The notes below the pieces were generated by a model. That model saw only the letters and a program-made list of their open reading frames with translations, was not told where the DNA came from and did not search any database. Source: Marinobacter nauticus (GTDB lineage: Bacteria > Pseudomonadota > Gammaproteobacteria > Pseudomonadales > Oleiphilaceae). From it: a stretch of 64,000 nt of DNA. Of the stretch, positions 1-8,225 are shown in pieces; positions within the stretch are counted from its first letter, which is position 1, and every line of letters starts with the position of its first letter. A program made the position numbers and the translations under genes. Location: contig NZ_RBJB01000004.1 in NCBI RefSeq assembly GCF_003634635.1, positions 1-64,000 on the forward strand. Direction: 5' to 3'.

Positions 1-584
1 TTCGGGGCGTCGCCGTGGTGGTCAGCGAGAATTAACGCTGGTTGTTCTTCGCCATCCACGCTGCCGTGCTGGTAGCGGTAGTGCCAGCCTTCTTCGGCGG
101 CCAGGCGTTCCAGGAACTGCAGGTCGGTTTCCCGGTGCTGGACGCAATATTCCCGTTCTTCCGGTGGGCGTTTGAAGTCGAAGATGGAGTCCACAATGCC
201 CCGCTCTTCGAGCAGGGTGCGCACGATGGCGTCGGTGGTCTGGGTCTGGAAGATGCGGCTGTTGTGCATCAGGCCCAGGCGCCACAAGGGCGGCTGGATG
301 ACCACTTCGTAGCGGGTGCGGCGGTGGCCGGTGTCGCCCCGCATAAATTCGTTCACCACGCCGGTGAACCGGCGCAGGGGCTGGCCATCCTGCCACACCA
401 CCAGGTCTACCGGCTGTTCCAGTACATCGGCGGCGGCCACATCCGGGTCGGTGCTGGCCAGCTGCAACCGGCCATGGAACAGATCAGACAGCTGTTCGGT
501 CAGCGCGAAGCCGACAACGACAAAGTGGTCCGAGGGGAATTCGCCTACACGGGCGGTGAACTGCAATCCGCTTGCCTGGGGCAT
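1..584 (-). CDS. vgrG: Type VI secretion tip protein VgrG (TssI), N-terminal part, truncated by window edge
   Basis: About 194 codons of the N-terminus are present and the frame runs open off the left edge. The translation begins MPQASGLQFTARVGEF and contains SRIFQTQTTDAIVRTLLEE followed by REYCVQHRETDLQFLERLAA, the gp27-like hub signature of VgrG. VgrG trimers cap the Hcp tube and carry or recruit effectors. Whether this one has a C-terminal effector extension cannot be seen. I chose the ATG at 584, with an AGGG nine bases upstream. An in-frame ATG at 632 would add 16 residues (MAQAENGYIQSSGIEV) and is a real alternative. It is the last visible gene of the T6SS operon, 104 bp after tssM, which matches the position of a vgrG in the Vibrio cholerae cluster. 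Confidence 0.9.
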   Translation of the reverse strand, partial: MPQASGLQFTARVGEFPSDHFVVVGFALTEQLSDLFHGRLQLASTDPDVAAADVLEQPVDLVVWQDGQPLRRFTGVVNEFMRGDTGHRRTRYEVVIQPPLWRLGLMHNSRIFQTQTTDAIVRTLLEERGIVDSIFDFKRPPEEREYCVQHRETDLQFLERLAAEEGWHYRYQHGSVDGEEQPALILADHHGDAP

Positions 585-687
585 GACTTCGATCCCTGAA
601 GATTGAATGTATCCGTTTTCAGCCTGCGCCATCCGGGTGCCGGCTCCCGCCAACCCGGGCACACATACCCGGGCGACGGAACACAGT

Positions 688-3600
688 TTAATACAAGCTG
701 CGGGGTATGCGGTACCCTGAGAGCAATTGCTCTGTGAACGGGTTGGTATTGCTGGCCGCGTGCAGGCGATAACGCATTTCCCCGTCATCCACCGTGAACT
801 TCACGTCCACCGCATTGCTGCTGACACCGGTGATGTCCGCTTTACCCAGCAACCGGAACAGTGCCCAGGGACCGCTCTCGGAAATGCTCCGGGGCGAGCG
901 GTTAACCTGAATCGGCACCAGCGTTACCCGGCTCTCTACGGTGTCCCGCAGGGTGTTCGGCCATACCAGCGGAATGCTCTGGCTGGGACCATGGGAGAAC
1001 TCCACCAGCTGGCCATCGATGTTCACCACCGAGCGACGTTTATTGTTGCTGAGGTTCAGGGGTTCCAGCGCGAATTCCACATCCAGCGTACCGCTACGGG
1101 TGAAGAACGCCTGGCGAATCTGCCGGGCGCGATCAAGCGCAGCAACCACGTCCCGGCGCACCAGGCTGGCCCGGCGAGCATCACCCACATGTTCCGGATG
1201 GTCTTCCAGGAACAGCTTCAGGTTGTCGTTGTAGAAGGTTTCCAGAATACCGTCCGGCGCGAAGAAGCGCTCGAAGTCCTGAAGCGCGGCATCACGCCCT
1301 GCCCCCTGGGTAAACGGATAATGCCGGGCCAGGTTCTGCTGGAATGGCTGATAAACTTCGCGATACCAGTCACGCTCCAACTGGGCTACCGCACTGTCCA
1401 GAACCACCCGCCAGCTTTCGGTGGCCAGGCGGTTCAGTATCCGGTTGAGGGGTTCCGGCTGATGGCCGGCCATGCGCTGCAGGGTGAAGATAGGGTCGGC
1501 GCCCTGCAGGCCCATGCGGGCACGAGCGGCACTGAGGGCGGCTTTGCCGGTATCCGGGGATTCCTGGATGTTTCGTATGTATTCATGCAGCTCACCCACC
1601 ACCAGCATGACTTCCTCCAGCCCAGACGGCTCCTCACCCTGCTTGCGGGTAAGCTGGTTCAGATCGCTGAACTGGCGCTCTATGTCCTGCAGCATGCGGT
1701 AATGGGGAGATTGCTCAAGCAACTTGCGTGCGGCTTCCGCTTCGCCTTCACCTACCGGAATCAGGCGAGTGTTTTCCCGCACCTGCGCCAGCAATCGGGC
1801 CAGTGGCTGATGGCCGCTGGTCAGGCTGTCGAGAATACGAACGCCGTGGTTGAGATCCTCAAACCGATGGATATCCAGCCGGCTCAGCGCTGTGCGCCAG
1901 GCCTCGGCATAGTGTTCGGCGTACAGCGTTTGCAGGCTGGCCAGCAGTTCGGCTTCATCGGCCTTGCTGAAATCGACATCATCCCTTCGGCCCAGCACCC
2001 AGGCGTCAATCAAGGCCAGTTCAGTGACCGATCCGGATTCCCGCAGGAACCATTTTTCAAGGCCCTCCCGGGTCAACAACGCCGGGATCGAGAGTGGATC
2101 CTCAGCAGACGGCACATCCTCGGCAAGCGGCTCGCCGTAACTGTCCAGGCGAGTGAACACGGTCGAGAACGCCGGGCCGGAGCTGCGGGCCAGTTCCAGT
2201 GGGGTCGGGAAATCACGGCTGGCCTCATTCTCCAGCTCGCGGTATACGCGGTCTGAGGTGCTGATACGACCAAGCTCGTGCTGTGCCCATTCAACACTGC
2301 TGCGGAAGGGCGCCAGAGCCATAGTGGCGGTTGGGTCGCCGTTGGCTGCCAGGTCCGACAGGTCGGTGTGGGCCATGGCGTATTGCAGGTGCCCATACAG
2401 GCGATTCTGCACATCGCGCTGGCCGGGGAAACGGGCCTGCCAGTATTCACGCATGTAACCGGACACGATGTCGGTACGGCGGCCGCTGGCATCGTAAAGC
2501 ATCCGCAGCACGCGCAGGTGTTCGAGCCGCTCAGTGCTGTTATCCGGGGCCTGGCCCATTTCCTCCATCACACCAAACATCAGCGCAGGCAGGTATTGAT
2601 AGGCCAACATGTTCAGGTAGGCCTTATCCACTTCCGGGCCCACCTTGTGCCCCTGGTACAGCCCCATATCGGTCACCAGCGGCCACTCCTTGCGGTAATC
2701 GCCGAAGGCCAGAGTGGCATCCCGCAGCTCATCCAGCGGTTGCAGCAGATTACGGCCGGTGGTGTCCGGCTCATAGCCAACCGGCTGCCAGTCGTTCAGA
2801 TAGCTTTTCACTCGGTTTTCCACCTGGGCGGCCGCTTCGGCATTCTGGAGAAAATAGTGCTGCCAGCCCGCCGTCATGCCCGCACCGGCGGCCAGAGCCA
2901 CCACGGCGGCAACGGCCACCCGACGATGACGCTGGCGCACCACCCGCCGGTTATCCCCGGCCAGGCCCGCCTCCGGATAGATGATTTCGGGGAACAGCCC
3001 CTTGGTGAACAGGCTCGCAGACTGGCCACCACGCTGGGCCGGCTGAATCGGGTCGGACATCTGGTAGTTCCGGGCAGCAGCGGAGACAAAGGCGTCCTCG
3101 GGCACACCTTCCTGCAACACCGAGGTGAAGTAGGTGCCGCGTACCAGTGCCGGTGTGGAGAAGGCATCCGCCGACAGCAAATCCGTCAGGAACTGCTCCA
3201 TGGCCGGCTTCAGGCCCGCCAACTGGCGGGTGAACGAATAAGCCGCCGCCCGTTCTTCGTTATCACGGGTGTTGGCCAGCACGTCCGGCAGGCGTTCGGT
3301 GAGCTCATCCACCATATCGGCGTAACGCTCGGCAAACTGTTCCAGCCACTGGTCCTGATCCTGCTGGCCGTCCAGCCTGAAGGTGAACCCCAGGGCCTTG
3401 TCCTTCTCCGCCTTGCTGAGAGTACGGACAAACGGCGCAAATCCGTACATCAGATCCATCTTGGTGAAGGTTACATACACCGGCAGCCGGGACCCAAGCT
3501 GTTCCATCAGCTCCCGCAGGCGGGTGCGCAGCAGAATGGCGTGGGCTTCACGCTGTTGTTCGTTAGCGGCGCTCAGGCGCGCAAGATCCACAGCCAGGAT

Positions 3601-4281
3601 AACGCCATTGAGTGGCCGCTGGGGCCGGCTGCGTTCCAGCCAGGCGATAAAGTGGTTCCACAGCCGGCTCTGGATTTCGCCGGTGGCGCCCTCACCCTGG
3701 TTCTGGCTCAACAGTTCGCCATCCGGGTCGATCAGGACACCGTTGTCGCCAATCCACCAGTCAAAACTGAACGGGTTACGGTCGCCACGGTTGTTACGGG
3801 TGACGTTGGTCAGGGTATAGGTTTGCCCGGCACGCTGAATCAGGCTGGTCTTGCCGGCATCTTCCAGGCCCATCACCAGATACCAGGGTAGACGGTACAG
3901 GCCCTTGCGACCCGGCAGATTGCTTTTCAACGCCTGCAGCTGGCGGTCCAGCAGCCGCTGTTGGCGACGCTCCATGGGCAGAATCGGGTCTTCCTGCTCC
4001 CGCTGCTCCTCGGCCTTGGCTTTGTTCACTTTGCCCAGGCGACGGGCCAGCATGGTGCCCCAGACCATCACCACCATCAGGACCACACCGAGGGTGACCA
4101 GAGCACGCATCTGCCAGGCCATCAACGGGTAGTCGCCGTTGATTTCCAGGCGTGGCCCCAGCCACCAGGTGGCTACCAGCAGGGCGATCACCCCCAGAGC
4201 CAGGGTGACGGGGGCGGCGCTGCGGATGTAGGGCAGAAGCCAACGACCAATGAGTAATGCTTTTCTCCACATGGTTTCCAT
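688..4281 (-). CDS. tssM: Type VI secretion inner-membrane subunit TssM (IcmF/VasK)
   Basis: This 1197-residue protein has the usual TssM length. Two N-terminal membrane segments (about residues 22-42 and 58-78) are followed by a cytoplasmic GTPase-like domain with a Walker A motif GLEDAGKTS at about 138-146. A third membrane segment near residue 445 (VAVAAVVALAAGAG) leads into the large periplasmic domain, which ends in the C-terminal beta domain that contacts TssJ. TssM forms the trans-envelope complex with TssL and TssJ. The Walker A lysine is retained, so nucleotide binding is plausible. The ORF opens with ATG at 4281; a second ATG three codons in is equally usable. It lies 27 bp downstream of tssA in the same operon. 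Confidence 0.96.
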   Translation of the reverse strand: METMWRKALLIGRWLLPYIRSAAPVTLALGVIALLVATWWLGPRLEINGDYPLMAWQMRALVTLGVVLMVVMVWGTMLARRLGKVNKAKAEEQREQEDPILPMERRQQRLLDRQLQALKSNLPGRKGLYRLPWYLVMGLEDAGKTSLIQRAGQTYTLTNVTRNNRGDRNPFSFDWWIGDNGVLIDPDGELLSQNQGEGATGEIQSRLWNHFIAWLERSRPQRPLNGVILAVDLARLSAANEQQREAHAILLRTRLRELMEQLGSRLPVYVTFTKMDLMYGFAPFVRTLSKAEKDKALGFTFRLDGQQDQDQWLEQFAERYADMVDELTERLPDVLANTRDNEERAAAYSFTRQLAGLKPAMEQFLTDLLSADAFSTPALVRGTYFTSVLQEGVPEDAFVSAAARNYQMSDPIQPAQRGGQSASLFTKGLFPEIIYPEAGLAGDNRRVVRQRHRRVAVAAVVALAAGAGMTAGWQHYFLQNAEAAAQVENRVKSYLNDWQPVGYEPDTTGRNLLQPLDELRDATLAFGDYRKEWPLVTDMGLYQGHKVGPEVDKAYLNMLAYQYLPALMFGVMEEMGQAPDNSTERLEHLRVLRMLYDASGRRTDIVSGYMREYWQARFPGQRDVQNRLYGHLQYAMAHTDLSDLAANGDPTATMALAPFRSSVEWAQHELGRISTSDRVYRELENEASRDFPTPLELARSSGPAFSTVFTRLDSYGEPLAEDVPSAEDPLSIPALLTREGLEKWFLRESGSVTELALIDAWVLGRRDDVDFSKADEAELLASLQTLYAEHYAEAWRTALSRLDIHRFEDLNHGVRILDSLTSGHQPLARLLAQVRENTRLIPVGEGEAEAARKLLEQSPHYRMLQDIERQFSDLNQLTRKQGEEPSGLEEVMLVVGELHEYIRNIQESPDTGKAALSAARARMGLQGADPIFTLQRMAGHQPEPLNRILNRLATESWRVVLDSAVAQLERDWYREVYQPFQQNLARHYPFTQGAGRDAALQDFERFFAPDGILETFYNDNLKLFLEDHPEHVGDARRASLVRRDVVAALDRARQIRQAFFTRSGTLDVEFALEPLNLSNNKRRSVVNIDGQLVEFSHGPSQSIPLVWPNTLRDTVESRVTLVPIQVNRSPRSISESGPWALFRLLGKADITGVSSNAVDVKFTVDDGEMRYRLHAASNTNPFTEQLLSGYRIPRSLY

Positions 4282-4308
4282 TCCTGCGTTCGTTGCGTCT
4301 TGCGGGCG

Positions 4309-5757
4309 TTACGCCAGTCGTTCCAGTTGTTTTATAAGAGCCGGTTCCCAGTCATCGAGAACCCGCCCCTGGATCTGGTTTTTCAGATCCTGAATCTGTT
4401 CGGCGGCCAGGGCTTTCAGGCCGGTTTCCTTGAGCAGCCGGGCCGTGGCCAGGCGCCAGTAGAAGCGCTCGCGCGGCTCCCGGGCATCGGCCAGACCCTG
4501 CTCCAGCAGTTCCATGGCCGGCGCCAGTTTGTTCTGCCGCACCAGCTCAAGCGCACCGTCGAATGCCTGCTCCCAGGGGTTGGCACCTGCGCCCGTTCCT
4601 TTGCCAGCCGCGGGGGCTGTGTGCAACCAATCAGCACCATCGTCACTGAGAAACGGTGTGCCATCGTTGAAGGTGAGCTCGGCCAGTTGCGGCAGGCGGT
4701 CGACAAACGCTTTCAGGGCTTCCCGGATGGCCTCCGCGCAATCGGTATTGCCAAGGGCCATGGCCGCCCGGGCGCTGAGCCAGTGGCCATCGAGCCAGAA
4801 CGGGCTGACCGACAGGCTTTGTTCAATGCGCTGCCACAGTTCCAGGTCCGGTGTTTTCTCCAGAGCTTCCTTGTACTCGGCCACCCGGTCTGCGCTGACG
4901 GCTGCCAGATCTGTGCGCTTGCCATCCCGGGTTGGCGGCAGGCTGGTGATACTCTGCCAGATGGCATACCGACGCATCCGGTAGCCCAGGGCGTTGTCCG
5001 GTTCGCTGCTGGTCAGCAGCTCGGCGACCTTGAGCAGACTCTGCCGGGTCGCACGCTCGTTACTCGGGTCCAGTGTCAGATTGCCCAGCGACGCGGCCGT
5101 AGTGTTGGAACTGGCCGAGCTGGAGGGCGATGAGCTGGCCGTGCTCTCCTGTTTGTTTGTCGGGGTGTTTTCAGACGCCGTCCGGGGCGCGGTGGCCTGG
5201 TCCGGCTTGGGCAGCTTTTCCACGGCCCGCTTCAGGTCGAACAGGGCGTCGTCAGGTAAATCCCGGTCTTTGGCCTGGGTATCCAGTTTCTCAACCAGAT
5301 CCAGACAGAACTGACGACCATCTCCTACGCTGGCATCAAAGTTCAGGCTCTCAACCGCTTTAAGGGCCCGCTGCAGCATCTGCGTAAACAGCATCTTGCG
5401 AGCCCGCTGCCCCTTGGCACCGGGATAGGGCCACGCGTTTTCCCACCAGTCGTCCAGCACCCGATGCAGCAGGTACAGCGACAAGGCAAACCGTTCACCA
5501 TCGCCGCCACGTTGCAGGCTGAGCATGACACAACCCAGAACCTTGATGTCCTTGCTGCGATCCGCCAGCAGTTTCAGTGCTTCGCTTTCAACCTTGTGCC
5601 AGTCGATGTCGTTGTGGGCCAGCGAGCCCACTTTCATGATCTCGTCTTCGAGAAACTCCAGCGTGCTGTCTTCAGCCAGGCTTTCGCCTACCCCGGTGTC
5701 ACCCGGGATCGGGTTCAGTACCTGATCCACATAAGGATGCTGTTCAATCACCTGCAT
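4309..5757 (-). CDS. tssA: Type VI secretion baseplate/cap protein TssA (VasJ type)
   Basis: This 482-residue protein has an N-terminal ImpA domain (about residues 8-130, with the HRVLDDWWENAWPYPGAKGQ block) and a C-terminal VasJ-type domain ending ALIKQLERLA. The two are joined by a Ser/Thr-rich low-complexity linker near residues 190-220 (SSSPSSSASSNTTAAS). TssA proteins prime or cap sheath assembly; the C-terminal extension type decides which. The start ATG at 5757 has an AAGGAG seven bases upstream. It follows vasI by 11 bp and precedes tssM, as vasI-vasJ-vasK does in Vibrio cholerae. Confidence 0.93.
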   Translation of the reverse strand: MQVIEQHPYVDQVLNPIPGDTGVGESLAEDSTLEFLEDEIMKVGSLAHNDIDWHKVESEALKLLADRSKDIKVLGCVMLSLQRGGDGERFALSLYLLHRVLDDWWENAWPYPGAKGQRARKMLFTQMLQRALKAVESLNFDASVGDGRQFCLDLVEKLDTQAKDRDLPDDALFDLKRAVEKLPKPDQATAPRTASENTPTNKQESTASSSPSSSASSNTTAASLGNLTLDPSNERATRQSLLKVAELLTSSEPDNALGYRMRRYAIWQSITSLPPTRDGKRTDLAAVSADRVAEYKEALEKTPDLELWQRIEQSLSVSPFWLDGHWLSARAAMALGNTDCAEAIREALKAFVDRLPQLAELTFNDGTPFLSDDGADWLHTAPAAGKGTGAGANPWEQAFDGALELVRQNKLAPAMELLEQGLADAREPRERFYWRLATARLLKETGLKALAAEQIQDLKNQIQGRVLDDWEPALIKQLERLA

Positions 5758-5768
5758 GCCATCACTCC

Positions 5769-6404
5769 TTACCAGCCACAGGCCTGGCGCAAAGGCTTGA
5801 TCGCCTCAGCAAAGCCGTTGAGGTCAAACAGCAGGCCATCAAGCTCCCGAACCCCCGCCTGCAGGCGCACATCCGGCTGGTTGACCACATCCAGTACGGT
5901 GCGGATAGCGGGCAGGCCGCGACCGGCGCTGACCACCAAACCTTCATCCCGAACCCGCCAGTGTGCCCGATGGGGCCCCAGAGTTACGTCCACTCGCTCG
6001 CGATCCAGTGGCTCCGGCAGCATGATGGCCAGCTCGGTGATGTTGTTGTGGCACTGCAGCGACAGCACCGGGCGTGGAGGTTTTACCCCGAGCGCGGTCA
6101 CCGTCACCAGATGACCCGCCGCGCTGCCGGTGTCGCGATAGACCACCCCGCCGGCATCGTTCCCGCTGGCCTGTGCAAACACCCGGCGCCAGCGCTCCGA
6201 CTGGTTCACCAATGCCGGATGCTGGCCGGCCTCGTACTGCGCCAACGGCGTACCGAACACCTCATCAAAACAGGCCAGACGTTCCAGCCGGTTCGGTTGT
6301 TCAGTGCAGGCCCGGGCTTCCGCCAGGCGGGTATCGGCCCAACTGCTGGTACTCACCAGCAACAGGACCATCAAGGGCAATCGGTGCAGGTCTTTCAGGG
6401 TCAT
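5769..6404 (-). CDS. vasI: Type VI secretion-associated periplasmic protein VasI/TagO
   Basis: This 211-residue exported protein starts MTLKDLHRLPLMVLLLVSTS, a signal peptide with likely cleavage after SWA near residue 23. The mature part has an N-terminal CTEQPNRLERLACFDEVFG segment, typical of the VasI/TagO family, then a beta-rich domain. Its role in T6SS is accessory; I infer function from family and context only. I chose the ATG at 6404 because it overlaps the vasH stop as ATGA. An upstream in-frame start at 6431 would add nine residues inside vasH and spoil the signal peptide. It sits between vasH and tssA, the same place as VCA0118 in Vibrio cholerae. Confidence 0.85.
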   Translation of the reverse strand: MTLKDLHRLPLMVLLLVSTSSWADTRLAEARACTEQPNRLERLACFDEVFGTPLAQYEAGQHPALVNQSERWRRVFAQASGNDAGGVVYRDTGSAAGHLVTVTALGVKPPRPVLSLQCHNNITELAIMLPEPLDRERVDVTLGPHRAHWRVRDEGLVVSAGRGLPAIRTVLDVVNQPDVRLQAGVRELDGLLFDLNGFAEAIKPLRQACGW

Positions 6405-7975
6405 ACGTCGGTTACCTGATACTTCAGACATTTATGGGCCAGTGTGCGTTTTGGCAGGCCCAGGCTTTCCGCGGCCTGGGCGCGATTGCCGCCATACTGG
6501 CGCAGACGTTCGCGGATGATGGCGGCCTCAAAGGCCTGGGCGGCGGCTTTCAGGTCTCGGATATCATCGGCCGGAGGTACGCCCGGGATGGTTTTGGCTT
6601 CCACGAAGGCCATGGTCGACTCCGGGGAGTCGGCAAACAGATCATCCAGGCGCAGGACTTCCGGCTGAATGTCGTCACCGGCCGGGGTCTGCAGACAGGC
6701 CAGTTCGATGATGTTGCGCAGTTCCCGGACATTGCCCGGGAAGTGGTAGTCGGCCAGCGCACTCAGGGCATGGCTGCTGATGCCCAGCGGGCCACTGCCC
6801 TCGCGCTCGGTGTAGAGCCGGATGAAGTGACGGCTGAGCGCTTCCAGATCTTCACTGCGTTCCCGCAGTGGCAGAACGCGCAGGGGAAACTGGCTGAGGC
6901 GGTAGAACAGGTCACGCCTGAACCGGCCATCCTCAATGCCCTCCTGAAGCGGCTGATGGGTGGCCGCCACCAGGCGGAAATCCGAATGTTGCTCTTCCCT
7001 GGCGCCCAATGGCCGGAACTGTCGGCTTTCCAGCACCCGCAACAATTTGGATTGCAGTGCCATGGGCATATCGCCAATCTCATCCAGAAACAGGGTGCCG
7101 CCGTTGGCCTGGGCCAGCAGGCCTTCTTTGGCCTGGTCGGCACCGGAGAAGGCACCCTTGGTGTGACCAAACAGTTCACTCTCCAGCAAGGTGTCCGGGA
7201 TGGCGGCACAGTTGACCACCACCAGAGGCCCACTGGCACGGTCGGACATATCGTGGATGCCCCGGGCCACTACATCTTTGCCACAACCGGTTTCGCCCTG
7301 AATCAGCACAGACAGCTGGCTGCCAGCCGCTCGCACCACCTGGGCCCGGAGGTGGGTCATGGCTTCGGAATTGCCAACCAGGGTATAGGCTAACTGGCTG
7401 CAGCGCTGGCGCAGGCTTTCGGCATCGTGCAGGTGGTCCAGGGAGCGCTTGAGCAGCCGCCGTTGCCACACCTGGTCACGGGTTTGCAGCTGGCTGATCC
7501 ATTGATGCACCAGCAGTTGCTTCAGGCCGCTGTACAGTGGCTGCGTAACGATGCCCTGCCAGTCAGGATGGTCGCCGCACAACACGAGCATGCCGAGGGT
7601 GCGGCCATCTTCGCCCTTTAATGGCTCCAGCCAGAAGCTTCTTGGGCGGCCACTAAGTTCCAGGAGCGTCTGGAAGCCGGCATGATCCAGGCGATAGCTG
7701 GCAGCACGGGTGAGTTCCCGCGGCTGGCCTGTCTGCAGCACGTGGGCAAAGGGGTGGCTGAAGTCGTTACAATCAAACTCGCCCGCTTCGTCCAGTTTGC
7801 TGCAGTGCAGGGTCCGGCCGCTGAGGTCGAGTTCCAGCGCCCAGCACTTGCTGAGCCCGAAGGCGCTTTCGAGTTGGCGGGTGGCGGTGTTCAACAGCGC
7901 TGGCAATGTGTCCTGTTTGATCAGTGCCACCGCCAGATCGATGCCGGTGTGCAGTTCCTTCTGCATCCGTCCCAT
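6401..7975 (-). CDS. vasH: Sigma-54-dependent T6SS activator VasH
   Basis: This 524-residue enhancer-binding protein has an N-terminal GAF-like sensory domain (about 20-170), a central AAA+ domain with Walker A GETGCGKD and Walker B LFLDEIGDMP, and a C-terminal Fis-type helix-turn-helix (NRAQAAESLGLPKRTLAHK). The sigma-54 contact loop reads GAFSGA instead of the usual GAFTGA. VasH homologues activate hcp/vgrG operons with RpoN. The start ATG at 7975 has AAGGA nine bases upstream. The longer frame up to 8053 runs into the intergenic repeat and lacks a ribosome site. The gene is separated from clpV by 250 bp that are mostly filled by that repeat. Confidence 0.93.
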   Translation of the reverse strand: MGRMQKELHTGIDLAVALIKQDTLPALLNTATRQLESAFGLSKCWALELDLSGRTLHCSKLDEAGEFDCNDFSHPFAHVLQTGQPRELTRAASYRLDHAGFQTLLELSGRPRSFWLEPLKGEDGRTLGMLVLCGDHPDWQGIVTQPLYSGLKQLLVHQWISQLQTRDQVWQRRLLKRSLDHLHDAESLRQRCSQLAYTLVGNSEAMTHLRAQVVRAAGSQLSVLIQGETGCGKDVVARGIHDMSDRASGPLVVVNCAAIPDTLLESELFGHTKGAFSGADQAKEGLLAQANGGTLFLDEIGDMPMALQSKLLRVLESRQFRPLGAREEQHSDFRLVAATHQPLQEGIEDGRFRRDLFYRLSQFPLRVLPLRERSEDLEALSRHFIRLYTEREGSGPLGISSHALSALADYHFPGNVRELRNIIELACLQTPAGDDIQPEVLRLDDLFADSPESTMAFVEAKTIPGVPPADDIRDLKAAAQAFEAAIIRERLRQYGGNRAQAAESLGLPKRTLAHKCLKYQVTDV

Positions 7976-8012
7976 TGATATCGTTCCTTCTTCATGGAGA
8001 TCGCCGCCCGCA

Positions 8013-8200
8013 CACCGTGGGGGATAGCTTTCCAAAACACGCTGTGAATACATCCCTGTAAGCTCCGCTCAGCCCCTCACTGCTTACTGCTCCTGCGTCG
8101 CAGTGAGGGTCCTGTCTTGGCCATCCCTGGCCAACCCGTGAAGGGCTTTCGCCCTTCACCCATGGCTCCGCAGGGTTTTGGAAAGCTATCCCCCACGGTG
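8013..8200. repeat. Palindromic intergenic repeat, copy 1 (188 bp, long form)
   Basis: The arms at 8013-8038 and 8175-8200 are perfect 26-bp inverted repeats. Their inner end is CTTTCCAAAAC, shared with copy 3; copy 2 has CTTTCCAAAAG. The interior carries three further hairpins: 8074-8083 with 8100-8109, 8117-8122 with 8129-8134 (TTGGCC/GGCCAA) and 8138-8146 with 8151-8159 (GTGAAGGGC, loop TTTC). Read on the minus strand, the ends match copy 3 (CTGCGGAGCCATGG on one side; GAGCGGAGC and ACAGGGATGTATT on the other), with the hairpins inserted between. It lies between clpV and vasH. No transposase is encoded. Confidence 0.85.
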
Positions 8201-8225
8201 CGCTACGATTCAGTCAGCCCGAAAG

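Noticed and set aside
2278..3891. Long plus-strand open frame opposite tssM
   Set aside because: Composition is typical of an antisense shadow and tssM is intact on the other strand.
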